A stretch of 27,284 nucleotides of DNA from a virus: positions 1 through 27,284 of the IMG/VR virus record IMGVR_UViG_3300002144_000346, one strand, 5' to 3'. A program made the translations under genes and the position numbers. The first letter of the stretch is position 1. Every line of letters begins with the position of its first letter. The notes beneath the pieces were generated by a model, which was given only the letters and a program-made list of their open reading frames with translations, made no database searches and was not told where the DNA came from. This document shows, one piece after another, positions 1 to 9,417 of this stretch.

Positions 1-1389
1 AAGTCTGATACTGCAGGTCCTGGTTCCAGTAACGTAGAAAGATTAATTAACTACAATAAAGTAGAAAAAGTACTAGAAGAAGGCGTTATATTAGGTTATG
101 CAGAAAAGTTTGGTACTCCTGAAAAAAGAACAATGCTTGGTACTTACAAAGAAAACTCAGTTGATTGGGTAGGAGAAGTAATATCCAAGAGTGATTTATT
201 CCTTTCTGGAAAAGAAGAAATGGAAAAAGTATTTAACTCTATTTCTGACCAAACTGGAAATGGACCTTTACTAGTAGATTTAGATTTAGGTAAGTCTATA
301 GAAGCAAACTTGTATTCTTTTATGATGTCAGGTACAGATTTATTTAAAGACATAAGAAACGAATGGGAGGATGTTACAGAAGGTACGGTTCAAGAAGTGT
401 TTGAAAGACAAACTGAAGGAACTGACAATGCATTCTTACAAGCACTAGGTATAGAGACAGCTAAAGATGGTACTCAATACATTAGCCTTGACAGTAAGAA
501 CAAAGCTACAGGATGGCAGAATGATATGTACAGAGCTTGGTCTAAGTTATATAACACCTACAACTATGTTGATGGCGTGCTTGACACTAAAACTGCTCAC
601 CCTGATAGAAAGCTAGCAATTAAATTGGCTAAGTATTCTTTTATGAACTCAGGTTTCCAAAACAACCTTGCTCAATTCTTTACTAGTTTGCCGCACCAAA
701 TAGTTAGTGACTACAATACTAGTAGTCAGGTAAGAGAAATGATGAATAATATTGGTGATATTCACCACTCTAGTTTTGTTGATCAATTTCAAAGACACTC
801 TTACGAGAACTCAGACGTTGTTAAAGGTATTAAACTAGACAACATGACTCACTACACAGTTAATAAGAATAGTGTAGGGTTTATATACAAGGTCCCTAAG
901 TATGGTAAAGGTTTAGGTACAGTTAGAAGAGTAGGTAAGAAAGAAGTTACTGTATATCCTAAGTTTGTTTCAGGCAGATGGCAAGGTAAGACAGAGCTTT
1001 TTGAGCAAGTAGGTACTGTTATTAGACCAGACTTAAATGCACCATTAAAAAATGATGGTACATATCCAAGAATTAAACTACCTGTTTATAAAAAAACATT
1101 TAAAATGGGTAAAAAAGTTGGAAAGCTTAGACAATTTGAGTATATTCGTGGAGAAAATCCAACGGAGTCTGTAATTGCAGAAAACAAATTATCTCCAACA
1201 GAATTAGAAAATGAAAGAACTTATATGACAGAATTGGCTCAAAGTGAATCAACCTTTGTGCCATCAGATGGTGTGCCAATAACGTCAGAAAGATTAGCAA
1301 AAATGGGAGAGTCAGTTATAGAGGATGCAAAAGTTATATTAGAAAACTTAGATGCAATAACTGAAGAATTAAATATAAAATGTAAATAA
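1..1389 (+). CDS. Large virion-associated protein, 3' part (5' end outside window)
   Basis: The reading frame is open from the first base, so the ATG at 133 is probably internal and the gene begins before the window; 462 residues are visible. No catalytic motif is recognised. The visible part is soluble, mixed charged and aromatic, with a Lys/Gly/Val-rich basic stretch about two thirds of the way along and an acidic helical C-terminus. It stops one base before the next gene, which has a similar style, so the two are probably co-transcribed and co-translated. By position next to a giant zincin-containing protein, it is most likely an internal virion or DNA-ejection protein, or an upstream piece of a split polyvalent protein. 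Function is inferred from context only. Confidence 0.7.
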   Translation, partial: KSDTAGPGSSNVERLINYNKVEKVLEEGVILGYAEKFGTPEKRTMLGTYKENSVDWVGEVISKSDLFLSGKEEMEKVFNSISDQTGNGPLLVDLDLGKSIEANLYSFMMSGTDLFKDIRNEWEDVTEGTVQEVFERQTEGTDNAFLQALGIETAKDGTQYISLDSKNKATGWQNDMYRAWSKLYNTYNYVDGVLDTKTAHPDRKLAIKLAKYSFMNSGFQNNLAQFFTSLPHQIVSDYNTSSQVREMMNNIGDIHHSSFVDQFQRHSYENSDVVKGIKLDNMTHYTVNKNSVGFIYKVPKYGKGLGTVRRVGKKEVTVYPKFVSGRWQGKTELFEQVGTVIRPDLNAPLKNDGTYPRIKLPVYKKTFKMGKKVGKLRQFEYIRGENPTESVIAENKLSPTELENERTYMTELAQSESTFVPSDGVPITSERLAKMGESVIEDAKVILENLDAITEELNIKCK

Positions 1390-1390
1390 G

Positions 1391-4300
1391 ATGAGCGATT
1401 GTAAAATATTTGTATATCAAGGTAAAGAGTACACAGAGACAGAACTTATAAGAACACTTTCTGCTGACACTGCTTTAGTAGAAAGGTTTAGACCACAAGA
1501 ACAAAGAGGTCAAGACTCTGATTATGCTCCAGAAGACATAGATACTTTTAAGAAAAAAGTAGAGGCTATGCAGAAAACTATGAATGTAGAAGTAATCTAT
1601 GACGATTCTATTCCTAGCTCTAGATTGCTAGGTAAAGGTGATCCTAGAACCATAGCTGCAGGTAGACCTGTTATTCTTATCAATCCTAATATGTTGTTTA
1701 AGACTACGGCAATTCACGAGTTTGGCCATGTATTCATCGATTCCTTTCCAGGAGGGCTGAGTAACCCAAGGTTAATCAAAGCATTAAAGGAACTTGAAGG
1801 AACTCAATTAGAAGCAGATGTTAAGGCAGCGTATCCAGATCTAACTCCTGACCAATTAAAAAAAGAAATTCTTGTTACTGCAATTGGTAGGGAAGGAAGT
1901 CAAATATTTGAGGACAGAGCAAAAGCAACATCTTTTGAAAAGTTTAAGACTTGGTTCTTTGACTTTTTAAGAAGAGCCTTTAATATGGAAAGGTCAGAAG
2001 TTACTGCATTATCTCAAGATTTATTGAGCAATAAAGTAAAAGAGATTGATGTATCAAAGACAGAAGATATTGCACAAGAAATGAGACCCTTGTTTATCAA
2101 AGACAAAACACAAGAGGAAATAGACAAAGAAGCAAATAAGACTGAAGCTGAGAAGAAGTTTGAAACTCTCGATAAGAGAATGGAAAAAACTTACAATGAC
2201 CTAGAAGGTACTGTGCAAAAAGTATTATCAAACCAAAGAAGAAGCCTAGACACAAAGGAGGCTAGAGCTCTAGAAAGAAAAAGAACAGAAGCTGGTCAAA
2301 CAACAAGACTGACTAGTATAGAAAATCTTAGTGAAAAGTTAGCTAAGTATGACGAAGCAAACAAAAAGTTTGGATTCGTAAGATATTTAAGCTGGGCTAA
2401 CAGTGAGCTCGGTCTTATGAGCAGTAAGCTTGACGATAGAATTGCAGCCAATGAGGCTAATGTAGATAACATGGCAGACGCTCACAACTGGTATGACTCT
2501 TTCTCTATTACAGAAGATATTCAAGATCTATTAGAGCAAATGAGAGCTGAAAATTTAATGGACGCTAAAGAGACTGCTATGGTAGACGGCATTATAGGTG
2601 AGATTGCTTTGAAAAAAAGACAAATTGCATCTAAAATGTTAGCTGCAGACAGAAAGTTGTATGCAGAACTTGTAGCTAATTACGATACTAGAACTGACGA
2701 GCAATACAAAGAAGGATTTAGACAACAATACAAAGGTCTTAAAGAAGCAGGTAAAACTGAAATGCAAGAGATGGAGTTTATTATGGATCAGATGGATAAA
2801 AATTCTGAAGAGATAAGACAGGCCAAAGTTGAAAAAGCAGAGCAAGAAGCTTTGCTTGCTAACAGCATATTAGGTAGAGTTTCTTTTGAGATATTATCTG
2901 AAAAAGACATGAACTCTATAGATATTGGTGTTGTATCTGATATAACAGATAGAGCAAATCATTTTGCAGAGCAGTTTGCTACATCAGAAGCTATCAAAGA
3001 TTATGATAGACACAAAGCCTGGAAAAGTTCAGGAATAGCAAATGCAAATAGTGCTGATAACAGAAAAAAATACGAAGGTATGTTTAGCTTTTCTAAAAGC
3101 GGACAAGGGTATTTTACTACCAAATATACTCCTCAGTTTATGGAAGATAGAAATGAGTTGGTAAGGGATGCAGCAAACAAGGAAGTATACGAAGAAAAAT
3201 TTAAGGACACTAAGTTCCAAATAAAGAAAAATAAAAATTCAACAACTTTTACGTATTCTTCTGAAGTTGTAGGTGCTGATGGAAAGAAAATTAATAGACC
3301 ACTTTCTATTAAGGGCTCTAAGCTTTTAGTAGTTGAAGGACTAGAAGATTTAAAGAAAGGAGAAAGGCCAACACACGTTACTTATACGGATAAGGCAGGA
3401 GATTCACATAGCATAACTTTCGAAGAGGCTATTGCTAGAAGTGAGTTATCTCACTGGACATCTATAAATACAACAACTAGACAGGTAACAACTGCATCTG
3501 GTATTGATATATCAGAACAAACTCCTATAGACAAGTATTTAGATAAAAACTTTGCTGACATGAAAAAGAATCAGCCTAAAAAGTTTGCTGAGCTTGAAGC
3601 ACTTAAAAGTGATATTCGTGCTGCAGATAAAGATCACAACGCTAAGGAATCTCTAATAAGATATCACGATGGTAACAGAGCTGTTGAGTTCATGAGGTTA
3701 CCTGGTATGATGAAAAGTCAAACAGCAAGAATACTTGAGGGTCAAAACCCAAATACAATTGGTAAGAGTTATATGAGCAGATTGTTTCAAACTCAAGCTG
3801 ATGATTACGATACTGGGTCTCAAGAAGACTTTGTTAATTACAGAGGTGGTGATGCGTTAGGTGTTCCTGTTAAGAACAGAGCTAGATTATCTCAGACTGA
3901 TCAGTCATTAGATTTGCACACTATGGTATTACAGGAAAAGATAGCAGCAAGATTCTATAAAGAAAGAAAGAAAGTTGAGTCTAGTGTAATTATCATTAGT
4001 GAAGTAATGAAAGAGAAAGAATACCCTGTTCTTGGTAAAGACGGAAGTGAAAGAAGAGATGCACAATCTAAATTAGCAAGAACTAAAAAAGGAGGAGAAT
4101 CTTCTCTTGAGTACAGAAAGGTAAGAAGTATTCTAGAAAATAAAGTATATGGTATCACCTCTAAAGAGACTAAGTCTTTTAAAGTAGGTAACTACCAAAT
4201 AGATTCACAGCAGTTAGTTAAAAATGGATTGAAGTATTTTGGATCAACAGCACTTGTATTTAACTTTGCCAACAGTATTGTAAACACAACCTCTGGTACT

Positions 4301-5536
4301 TTATCTCAATGGATGGATGCTATAGGTGGAGATGTATTTGGACTTAAAGATTTAGCAAAAGCAGGTAAGATTTATAGCCTTGACACAATTAATATTATGA
4401 AGGACTTTGGGTCTAACGTAGCTACATCTAAAACAAATATGCTACTTAACTTCTTTAACGTAATGGGTCCTGAGTACACTCAGTCTGACTTTGAAGAAGG
4501 TACTAGAGCTAGGTCACTTGCTGACATGAACAGCTTAAGACCATTAGCCAAGGCTGGTGAACACATGATGCAATCAAAAGCAATGTACGCTATACTAGAA
4601 AGTATAAAAGTAATGAATGAAAAAGGTCAGTTTATAGACAAAAATGGTAAGGTAGTAAAGAGCAAAAAAGAAGCTGCCAGTATGAACGACATGTTATCAT
4701 TTAAGAAAAAAGGTGGTAAAACAGAGATGGTTCTTAACTCTCATGTAAAAAATACTACATTTACACAAGGAGGTGGACAGTCACAGATATTGTTTGAGAC
4801 TAGAAACTTAATAAGAAGTAAGGTGGATGAGATGCATGGTCAGTATACATCAGATATACAAGCTCACATGCAAAGAAGTGCTCTTGGTAAAATGGCATTC
4901 TTCTTAAGAAAATGGACAATACCTTTGACTCTTCGTAGATACAGAGGTATTAAGAATGCATTTAAACCTGCAGACGCTGAGTTAGCTGAGGCTGATGAGT
5001 TCTATTCTAGAGCACAGAAGACAAACATAGAAGGGTATCATGTATCTGCTCTGAGATTTATGTCTCAGATAGTATCAGATGCTAGGAAAGATAAGATTAA
5101 CGTTGCTAAAAGCTGGAACAAACTAACTCCAAAGCAAAAAGCTGGTGTAAAGAAATCTATGGCAGATGTTGCATTAATGGTAATGGTATACACTGCAGCA
5201 GCATTCTTAAACGCAGAGGCAGATGATGATGATGATATGGTATTCTGGGCATATTTAATGAGAAGACAGCAGTCAGAATTAACTTTCTTTGTATCTCCTC
5301 CAGAGATGATAAAAATTGGTATGACTCCAACTGCAGCTTCAGGTAATTTCAAAAACATAACCAAATTTCTTAGTCAGTTAATTACAGACCCTATGGAAGA
5401 GTATCAAGTTGGTGATAGAAAAAATGAGTTAAAGCTTCCTAGAAGAGCAAAGAAACTATTTCCTGTTCTTGCTCAGCTTAAGGACTTACAGGATTTTAAA
5501 GATGCTAGAGATTATATTAACTCGGCAGGTTTCTAA
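1391..5536 (+). CDS. Giant virion-associated protein with N-terminal zincin (HExxH) motif
   Basis: A complete 1381-residue protein. A HEFGH zinc-metallopeptidase motif (His109, Glu110, His113) follows a beta-rich stretch; a possible third ligand is Glu159. Residues of about 230-530 are rich in Lys/Glu/Gln and look like long coiled helices. Near residue 1257 there is a hydrophobic Val/Met/Ala-rich segment followed by a run of five Asp, then a conserved-looking C-terminal region ending in a Gly-Phe. This architecture (small protease domain, long helical body, late hydrophobic segment) resembles large phage polyvalent or internal virion proteins that enter the cell with the DNA. The protease could act in capsid maturation or on host targets after ejection; neither can be decided here. 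It starts one base after the preceding stop. Confidence 0.8.
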   Translation: MSDCKIFVYQGKEYTETELIRTLSADTALVERFRPQEQRGQDSDYAPEDIDTFKKKVEAMQKTMNVEVIYDDSIPSSRLLGKGDPRTIAAGRPVILINPNMLFKTTAIHEFGHVFIDSFPGGLSNPRLIKALKELEGTQLEADVKAAYPDLTPDQLKKEILVTAIGREGSQIFEDRAKATSFEKFKTWFFDFLRRAFNMERSEVTALSQDLLSNKVKEIDVSKTEDIAQEMRPLFIKDKTQEEIDKEANKTEAEKKFETLDKRMEKTYNDLEGTVQKVLSNQRRSLDTKEARALERKRTEAGQTTRLTSIENLSEKLAKYDEANKKFGFVRYLSWANSELGLMSSKLDDRIAANEANVDNMADAHNWYDSFSITEDIQDLLEQMRAENLMDAKETAMVDGIIGEIALKKRQIASKMLAADRKLYAELVANYDTRTDEQYKEGFRQQYKGLKEAGKTEMQEMEFIMDQMDKNSEEIRQAKVEKAEQEALLANSILGRVSFEILSEKDMNSIDIGVVSDITDRANHFAEQFATSEAIKDYDRHKAWKSSGIANANSADNRKKYEGMFSFSKSGQGYFTTKYTPQFMEDRNELVRDAANKEVYEEKFKDTKFQIKKNKNSTTFTYSSEVVGADGKKINRPLSIKGSKLLVVEGLEDLKKGERPTHVTYTDKAGDSHSITFEEAIARSELSHWTSINTTTRQVTTASGIDISEQTPIDKYLDKNFADMKKNQPKKFAELEALKSDIRAADKDHNAKESLIRYHDGNRAVEFMRLPGMMKSQTARILEGQNPNTIGKSYMSRLFQTQADDYDTGSQEDFVNYRGGDALGVPVKNRARLSQTDQSLDLHTMVLQEKIAARFYKERKKVESSVIIISEVMKEKEYPVLGKDGSERRDAQSKLARTKKGGESSLEYRKVRSILENKVYGITSKETKSFKVGNYQIDSQQLVKNGLKYFGSTALVFNFANSIVNTTSGTLSQWMDAIGGDVFGLKDLAKAGKIYSLDTINIMKDFGSNVATSKTNMLLNFFNVMGPEYTQSDFEEGTRARSLADMNSLRPLAKAGEHMMQSKAMYAILESIKVMNEKGQFIDKNGKVVKSKKEAASMNDMLSFKKKGGKTEMVLNSHVKNTTFTQGGGQSQILFETRNLIRSKVDEMHGQYTSDIQAHMQRSALGKMAFFLRKWTIPLTLRRYRGIKNAFKPADAELAEADEFYSRAQKTNIEGYHVSALRFMSQIVSDARKDKINVAKSWNKLTPKQKAGVKKSMADVALMVMVYTAAAFLNAEADDDDDMVFWAYLMRRQQSELTFFVSPPEMIKIGMTPTAASGNFKNITKFLSQLITDPMEEYQVGDRKNELKLPRRAKKLFPVLAQLKDLQDFKDARDYINSAGF

Positions 5537-5576
5537 ACCTACGGACCTAAAAAAAAGTCTGCACGACTTATATAGA

Positions 5577-5607
5577 AAAGACCCCGACTGTTATAGCCGG
5601 GGTTTTC
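5577..5607 (+). terminator. Rho-independent terminator between converging operons
   Basis: The arms ACCCCG (5581-5586) and CGGGGT (5598-5603) form a GC-rich stem, with CT/AG pairs inside, followed by TTTT. It lies 44 bases after the stop of the plus-strand structural gene. Read on the minus strand the stem is followed by a weaker CTTTTCT tract, so it may also stop transcription arriving from the minus-strand block. The rest of the 5537-5664 gap shows no gene. Confidence 0.8.
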
Positions 5608-5664
5608 TCATTTCAACATCAACATTAATTCAAATCACCAAATTAATTTCTTTAAGAGGTTACT

Positions 5665-5970
5665 TTACTTGTTGACGTTGTCTCTATCCTTCATTTTTAA
5701 ATAGAGCCTCTCATATTCTTTATCAATTGCAGCTATGTAGGCATTAACCTCTGCTGACTTTGTTTGATCGTATTCAATACCATTAAGTGGTTTAAATATC
5801 TCTCCTTTCTGTACAAAGAGTTTTACTAGGCTAGAATTGTGAGCTTGAGCTGATGGGTATATCACCAGCTCATTCTCATTACAAAAGGTCATGGCCTTAA
5901 CATTCCTGTTAAAGACTCTTCTTTCTATCTCTAGTTCCTCTTCTCTTTGTTTCCTTCTGTTAATTCTCAT
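5665..5970 (-). CDS. Unknown small basic/helical phage protein
   Basis: 101 residues, not recognised. The N-terminus is very basic (several Arg/Lys within the first ten residues) and merges into a Glu/Arg helix; the C-terminus is again charged and helical. A nucleic-acid or virion-binding role is possible but unsupported. Its ATG overlaps the TGA of the upstream 168-residue gene as ATGA, which indicates translational coupling. It is the last gene of the minus-strand block before the convergent terminator. Confidence 0.65.
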   Translation of the reverse strand: MRINRRKQREEELEIERRVFNRNVKAMTFCNENELVIYPSAQAHNSSLVKLFVQKGEIFKPLNGIEYDQTKSAEVNAYIAAIDKEYERLYLKMKDRDNVNK

Positions 5971-6473
5971 TTGTTACGAATTAATTCTATAAACTCAGTT
6001 CTTGTCACTTCATCTATAATGCCTTTGTCGTAGTATAACTCTATAGCCCTTTCACATCTCCAAGTGCTATTTTCCTGTATTACTTGTTTTGCTTTATCTC
6101 TTGACAATATAACTAAATCTTCTTTATTTACAAAATAAGATTTGTTTCTTCTAGCAAAATCTTTAGCCGCACCTATCTGGTAGCCTTCTTCTTTAAACAT
6201 TACAGGAATAACTTCCGCTACATTTTTACTAAAAAATGAATCTCCTTTGTAATACAAAACTTCAGTATCTTCAAAGTTAATTCTATTGTTTTTTATTAAA
6301 TTTTGAGAAAAACTACTATTTCTTATATTAGTTGTTCTCCTGCCATCACTTCTGTGATAACTGAAGCTGGATTTTTTATATCCTTCATTGTTTACCATTA
6401 TTTCCACCTTGTTGGGTGACATCTGAACGTAGTCTCCTACGCTAGCTTTCTTTAATTCTTTTCTTTTAAACAT
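5967..6473 (-). CDS. Unknown phage protein, 168 residues
   Basis: Not recognised. The protein is basic in its N-terminal half, with Ser/Asn/Arg-rich stretches, and has a helical C-terminal third. There is no signal peptide or membrane segment. The start is preceded by an A/T/C-only leader ending in CACACAAATG, the same style as other leaders in this window, and no Shine-Dalgarno is present. The gene follows nrdA after a 66-base gap that holds a hairpin, and overlaps the next gene by four bases. Confidence 0.7.
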   Translation of the reverse strand: MFKRKELKKASVGDYVQMSPNKVEIMVNNEGYKKSSFSYHRSDGRRTTNIRNSSFSQNLIKNNRINFEDTEVLYYKGDSFFSKNVAEVIPVMFKEEGYQIGAAKDFARRNKSYFVNKEDLVILSRDKAKQVIQENSTWRCERAIELYYDKGIIDEVTRTEFIELIRNK

Positions 6474-6513
6474 TTGTGTGATTTTTAATTGTTAATATTA
6501 ATTTAAAATATAA

Positions 6514-6533
6514 TGGGGAGCGTTAACTCCCCA
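6514..6533 (-). terminator. GC-rich hairpin after nrdA
   Basis: A perfect 7-bp stem (TGGGGAG / CTCCCCA) with a 6-base loop lies 6 bases after the nrdA stop. On the minus strand it is followed by ATTATATTTT, which is only partly U-rich, so it may be an attenuator or RNA-stabilising hairpin rather than a full terminator. Confidence 0.55.
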
Positions 6534-6539
6534 CTATTA

Positions 6540-8915
6540 CTATCCTGAGCACATAATGCAGTCTTCATCATCTTCCGATGCATTTCTTCCTGCTTCTATC
6601 ATTGCTCTAAAATCGTTAGGGTCTACCTCCTGCACCTCAGGTTCAACCTTAACTTCTTCTTTTTGTACCGTAAACTTAACAGCATCTACTGCTGCTTTAG
6701 TTCTTAAATAGTATATACCAGTCTTAAGACCCATCTTCCATCCGTAAAAATGCATAGATGTAAGTTTTTGTATACTAGCATCTGGCATGAATAAATTCAT
6801 TGACTGTGCTTGGCATACAAATCTCTGTCTATCAGCTGCCATATTAATTACAGCTTTCATAGACATCTCATAAGCTGTCTTGTACCTCTGCTTAATCTCT
6901 GAAGGTATTGGTAGGTTTACTACAGATCCATTGTCACGCATTAATGCATTTCTAGTTTCTTCAGTCCACATTCCAATCTCTTCCAGGTCTTTTACCAAGT
7001 GTTTGTTACTTATAATGTATGTACCACTAAGTGTACCTCTAGTGTATAAGTTACTAGTAAATGGTTCAAAGCATTCGTTGTTACCAAGAATCTGAGAAGT
7101 AGATGCTGTTGGCATAAGAGCAATCATAAGACTGTTTCTTACTCCACCGTATATAACTTTCTTCTTTAAATCTTCCCAGTCTAGTTCCCCACATAATTCA
7201 ACTTCCTCTCCGTCATATAAATCAAACTGAAATTGTCCTTGACTTAGTGGTGAACCTTCAAATGTACTATAAGCCCCACGAGTAAGGGCTAATCTATTAG
7301 ATTCTTCTAAAGCGTAGTAATACATGTGCTCGAATATTTGTTTATTCAAAGCTCTTGCTTCTTCGCTATCAAAAGGCATCTTCATCATAGCAAAAACATC
7401 TGCTAGTCCTTGAACACCTAATCCAATTGGACGATGTTTCATATTACTAGTTTCAGTCTCTTTGGTAGGGTAGTAATTAGCATCTATGACATTATCAAGG
7501 TTTCTAACTACTTGCTGTACCACACTTCTAAATAATCTGAAATCAAACCTCATTCCTTTTCTACCCTCAAACACAAACTTGTTTAAGGCAACAGATGCTA
7601 AATTACATACTGCTTGCTCATTTTCATCTGAATACTCATTGATTTCTATACATAAATTACTAGATTGTATTACGCCTAGATTCTGTTGGTTAGAAGACTT
7701 GTTTACTCTGTCCTTGTATCCTATATATGGAGTACCTGTTTCTATTTGAGATTCTAAAATCTTTTCCCATAGTCCTCTTGCAGATACAACTTCTTCATAT
7801 AGCTCTTTCTCAACAGCTTCATTGTAAGCAGCTTTAAACTGATATCCAACACAATTTTGTAATACAATGTTATTCTTCTTAAGAACATTAGGACAGAATA
7901 AATGCCAATTTTGATTAGCCTCTACTCTTTCCATAAACTCATCATTCATCCAGATAGCATAGAATAAATCCCTAGCTCTCATCTCATCTTTCCCTGTATT
8001 CTTTCTTAAGTCTAACATAGTATATGTGTCAGCATGCCATGGTTCGTAATAGATAGCAAAGCTACCTTTACGCTTACCACCCTGGTTAATCCATCTTGCA
8101 ACTTCATTGTATGTCTTCATCATAGGTAATAACCCATCAGATGTACCATTAGTCCCTGCAATGTGACTACCTTTAGCTCTAACATTGTGTACATGTAATC
8201 CTATCCCACCGGCTAACTTAGATATCTTAGCAACATCTTTCATTGTGTCAAACAATCCATCTATGCTGTCACCCTTGTTTGCCAACAGAAAACAGCTGCT
8301 CAATTGAGACAATCTTGTTCCTGAATTAAATAATGTTGGTGTAGCATGAGTATAAAATCCTTGACTCATTAAATTATATGCACCAACTATCTGCTTCATG
8401 TCATAAGCACTGGTTTCAATTGCACATCTCATCCACATGTGTTGTGGACGCTCTATAACATTTCCTTCTTGATCTTTTAATAGATAAGACTTTTCTAAAG
8501 TTCTTAGCCCGAATATATCGTGGTCAAAATCTCTAGCACGAATCACCATATTGTCAAGCTCTTCTTTATTTTGCTCTACAAAAGCCATAAACTCATCTGC
8601 TAAAACATTTGTTGTTTCTTGTACCTTATTCATAGCCTCAGAGAAGCTCTCTGGTGTACTTTTCCACAATTGTGTTACAAATATACGTGCAGCAAATTTA
8701 CTGTAATCTGGGTGGTAGGAAACCATACTAGCAGCTATCTCAATACACAATGTATCAAGCTCTACAGTGGTAATACCGTCAGCCATTTGTGAAATTACTT
8801 TCACTGCCATCTTATCGGCATCCACTTTTAGTTCGTCAGATAAATTTCTTAACCTAGATGTAATCTTACTAGGGTTAAAATTCACTGATCTACCGCTCCT
8901 CTTTGTTACCTTCAT
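6540..8915 (-). CDS. nrdA: Class Ia ribonucleotide reductase, large (alpha) subunit
   Basis: 791 residues, full length. It reduces ribonucleoside diphosphates to deoxynucleotides for phage DNA synthesis. The N-terminal 85 or so residues form an ATP-cone allosteric domain (KRSGR...FNPSKIT). The catalytic barrel shows the redox pair Cys208 and Cys437, the NLCIE signature with Asn420, thiyl-radical Cys422 and Glu424, the PTASTSQILGNNE phosphate-binding motif, and a YYLR radical-transfer pair near the C-terminus. The tail ends CIMCSG, the redox-shuttle cysteines. The longer frame begins at TTG 8921; ATG 8915 is preferred because the ATP-cone starts there. It overlaps the upstream gene by 26 bases. 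No nrdB is in the window, although class Ia activity needs a beta subunit, so that gene should lie elsewhere or come from the host. Confidence 0.97.
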   Translation of the reverse strand: MKVTKRSGRSVNFNPSKITSRLRNLSDELKVDADKMAVKVISQMADGITTVELDTLCIEIAASMVSYHPDYSKFAARIFVTQLWKSTPESFSEAMNKVQETTNVLADEFMAFVEQNKEELDNMVIRARDFDHDIFGLRTLEKSYLLKDQEGNVIERPQHMWMRCAIETSAYDMKQIVGAYNLMSQGFYTHATPTLFNSGTRLSQLSSCFLLANKGDSIDGLFDTMKDVAKISKLAGGIGLHVHNVRAKGSHIAGTNGTSDGLLPMMKTYNEVARWINQGGKRKGSFAIYYEPWHADTYTMLDLRKNTGKDEMRARDLFYAIWMNDEFMERVEANQNWHLFCPNVLKKNNIVLQNCVGYQFKAAYNEAVEKELYEEVVSARGLWEKILESQIETGTPYIGYKDRVNKSSNQQNLGVIQSSNLCIEINEYSDENEQAVCNLASVALNKFVFEGRKGMRFDFRLFRSVVQQVVRNLDNVIDANYYPTKETETSNMKHRPIGLGVQGLADVFAMMKMPFDSEEARALNKQIFEHMYYYALEESNRLALTRGAYSTFEGSPLSQGQFQFDLYDGEEVELCGELDWEDLKKKVIYGGVRNSLMIALMPTASTSQILGNNECFEPFTSNLYTRGTLSGTYIISNKHLVKDLEEIGMWTEETRNALMRDNGSVVNLPIPSEIKQRYKTAYEMSMKAVINMAADRQRFVCQAQSMNLFMPDASIQKLTSMHFYGWKMGLKTGIYYLRTKAAVDAVKFTVQKEEVKVEPEVQEVDPNDFRAMIEAGRNASEDDEDCIMCSG

Positions 8916-9417
8916 ATTCAAAGTCTGGTTTTATTATTAATTGATTAATCTGTGTTTGTGATGTCTCAGAATTCATGTCAGGAGCTCCAGATATTAAATC
9001 TCCGTTTGTCTCTAAAATTCTTCTAATCCTATCTGCATTCCTAAATCCTCTGTCTTTAACATACTTTATAATAAGTTGTTTGTGTTCTTCAGAAATCTCT
9101 TCAAGTTTACCTTTTATAAAAAGATCTCTTGACTTTCTCATTTCGTGTGTTAACTGAAATTTATACAATACTTTATCTCCGTAATCTACATGTCCTATAT
9201 ACATAGGATGATCCATGATCGCACCTTCGTATGTTAAAAATGATTCTATGCTAGACCAATTGTACAGAATACAAAACATATCATCTTCCCCTTCAAATGA
9301 TAAATAAGTATTCTGTATATGGTTCTCAAATTCAATTTTAACATGTTTCATTAATAGAGGTAACATATATGTCTTACTCTTATTCGCTACTATGTTAAAC
9401 TTAAATATTGGCTTCAT
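8890..9417 (-). CDS. Unknown phage protein between exonuclease and nrdA
   Basis: 175 residues, no recognised motif. The first half is rich in beta-forming aromatic and hydrophobic residues, the middle is a charged helical section, and the C-terminus is polar. The start overlaps the upstream nuclease gene by 17 bases and the end overlaps nrdA by 26 bases, so it is coupled to both. A role linked to nucleotide supply or DNA processing is a guess from position only. Confidence 0.7.
   Translation of the reverse strand: MKPIFKFNIVANKSKTYMLPLLMKHVKIEFENHIQNTYLSFEGEDDMFCILYNWSSIESFLTYEGAIMDHPMYIGHVDYGDKVLYKFQLTHEMRKSRDLFIKGKLEEISEEHKQLIIKYVKDRGFRNADRIRRILETNGDLISGAPDMNSETSQTQINQLIIKPDFEYEGNKEER

Noticed and set aside
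5065-5364. Opposite-strand open frames inside the large plus-strand genes and the replication genes
   Set aside because: They are shadows of strongly supported genes, have no leaders of their own and look non-protein-like.
6540-8915. Possible intein or intron in nrdA
   Set aside because: The catalytic motifs are continuous, with normal spacing and length for the family.
8916-8921. TTG start of nrdA two codons upstream
   Set aside because: The ATG at 8915 begins the recognisable ATP-cone and is the more usual start.
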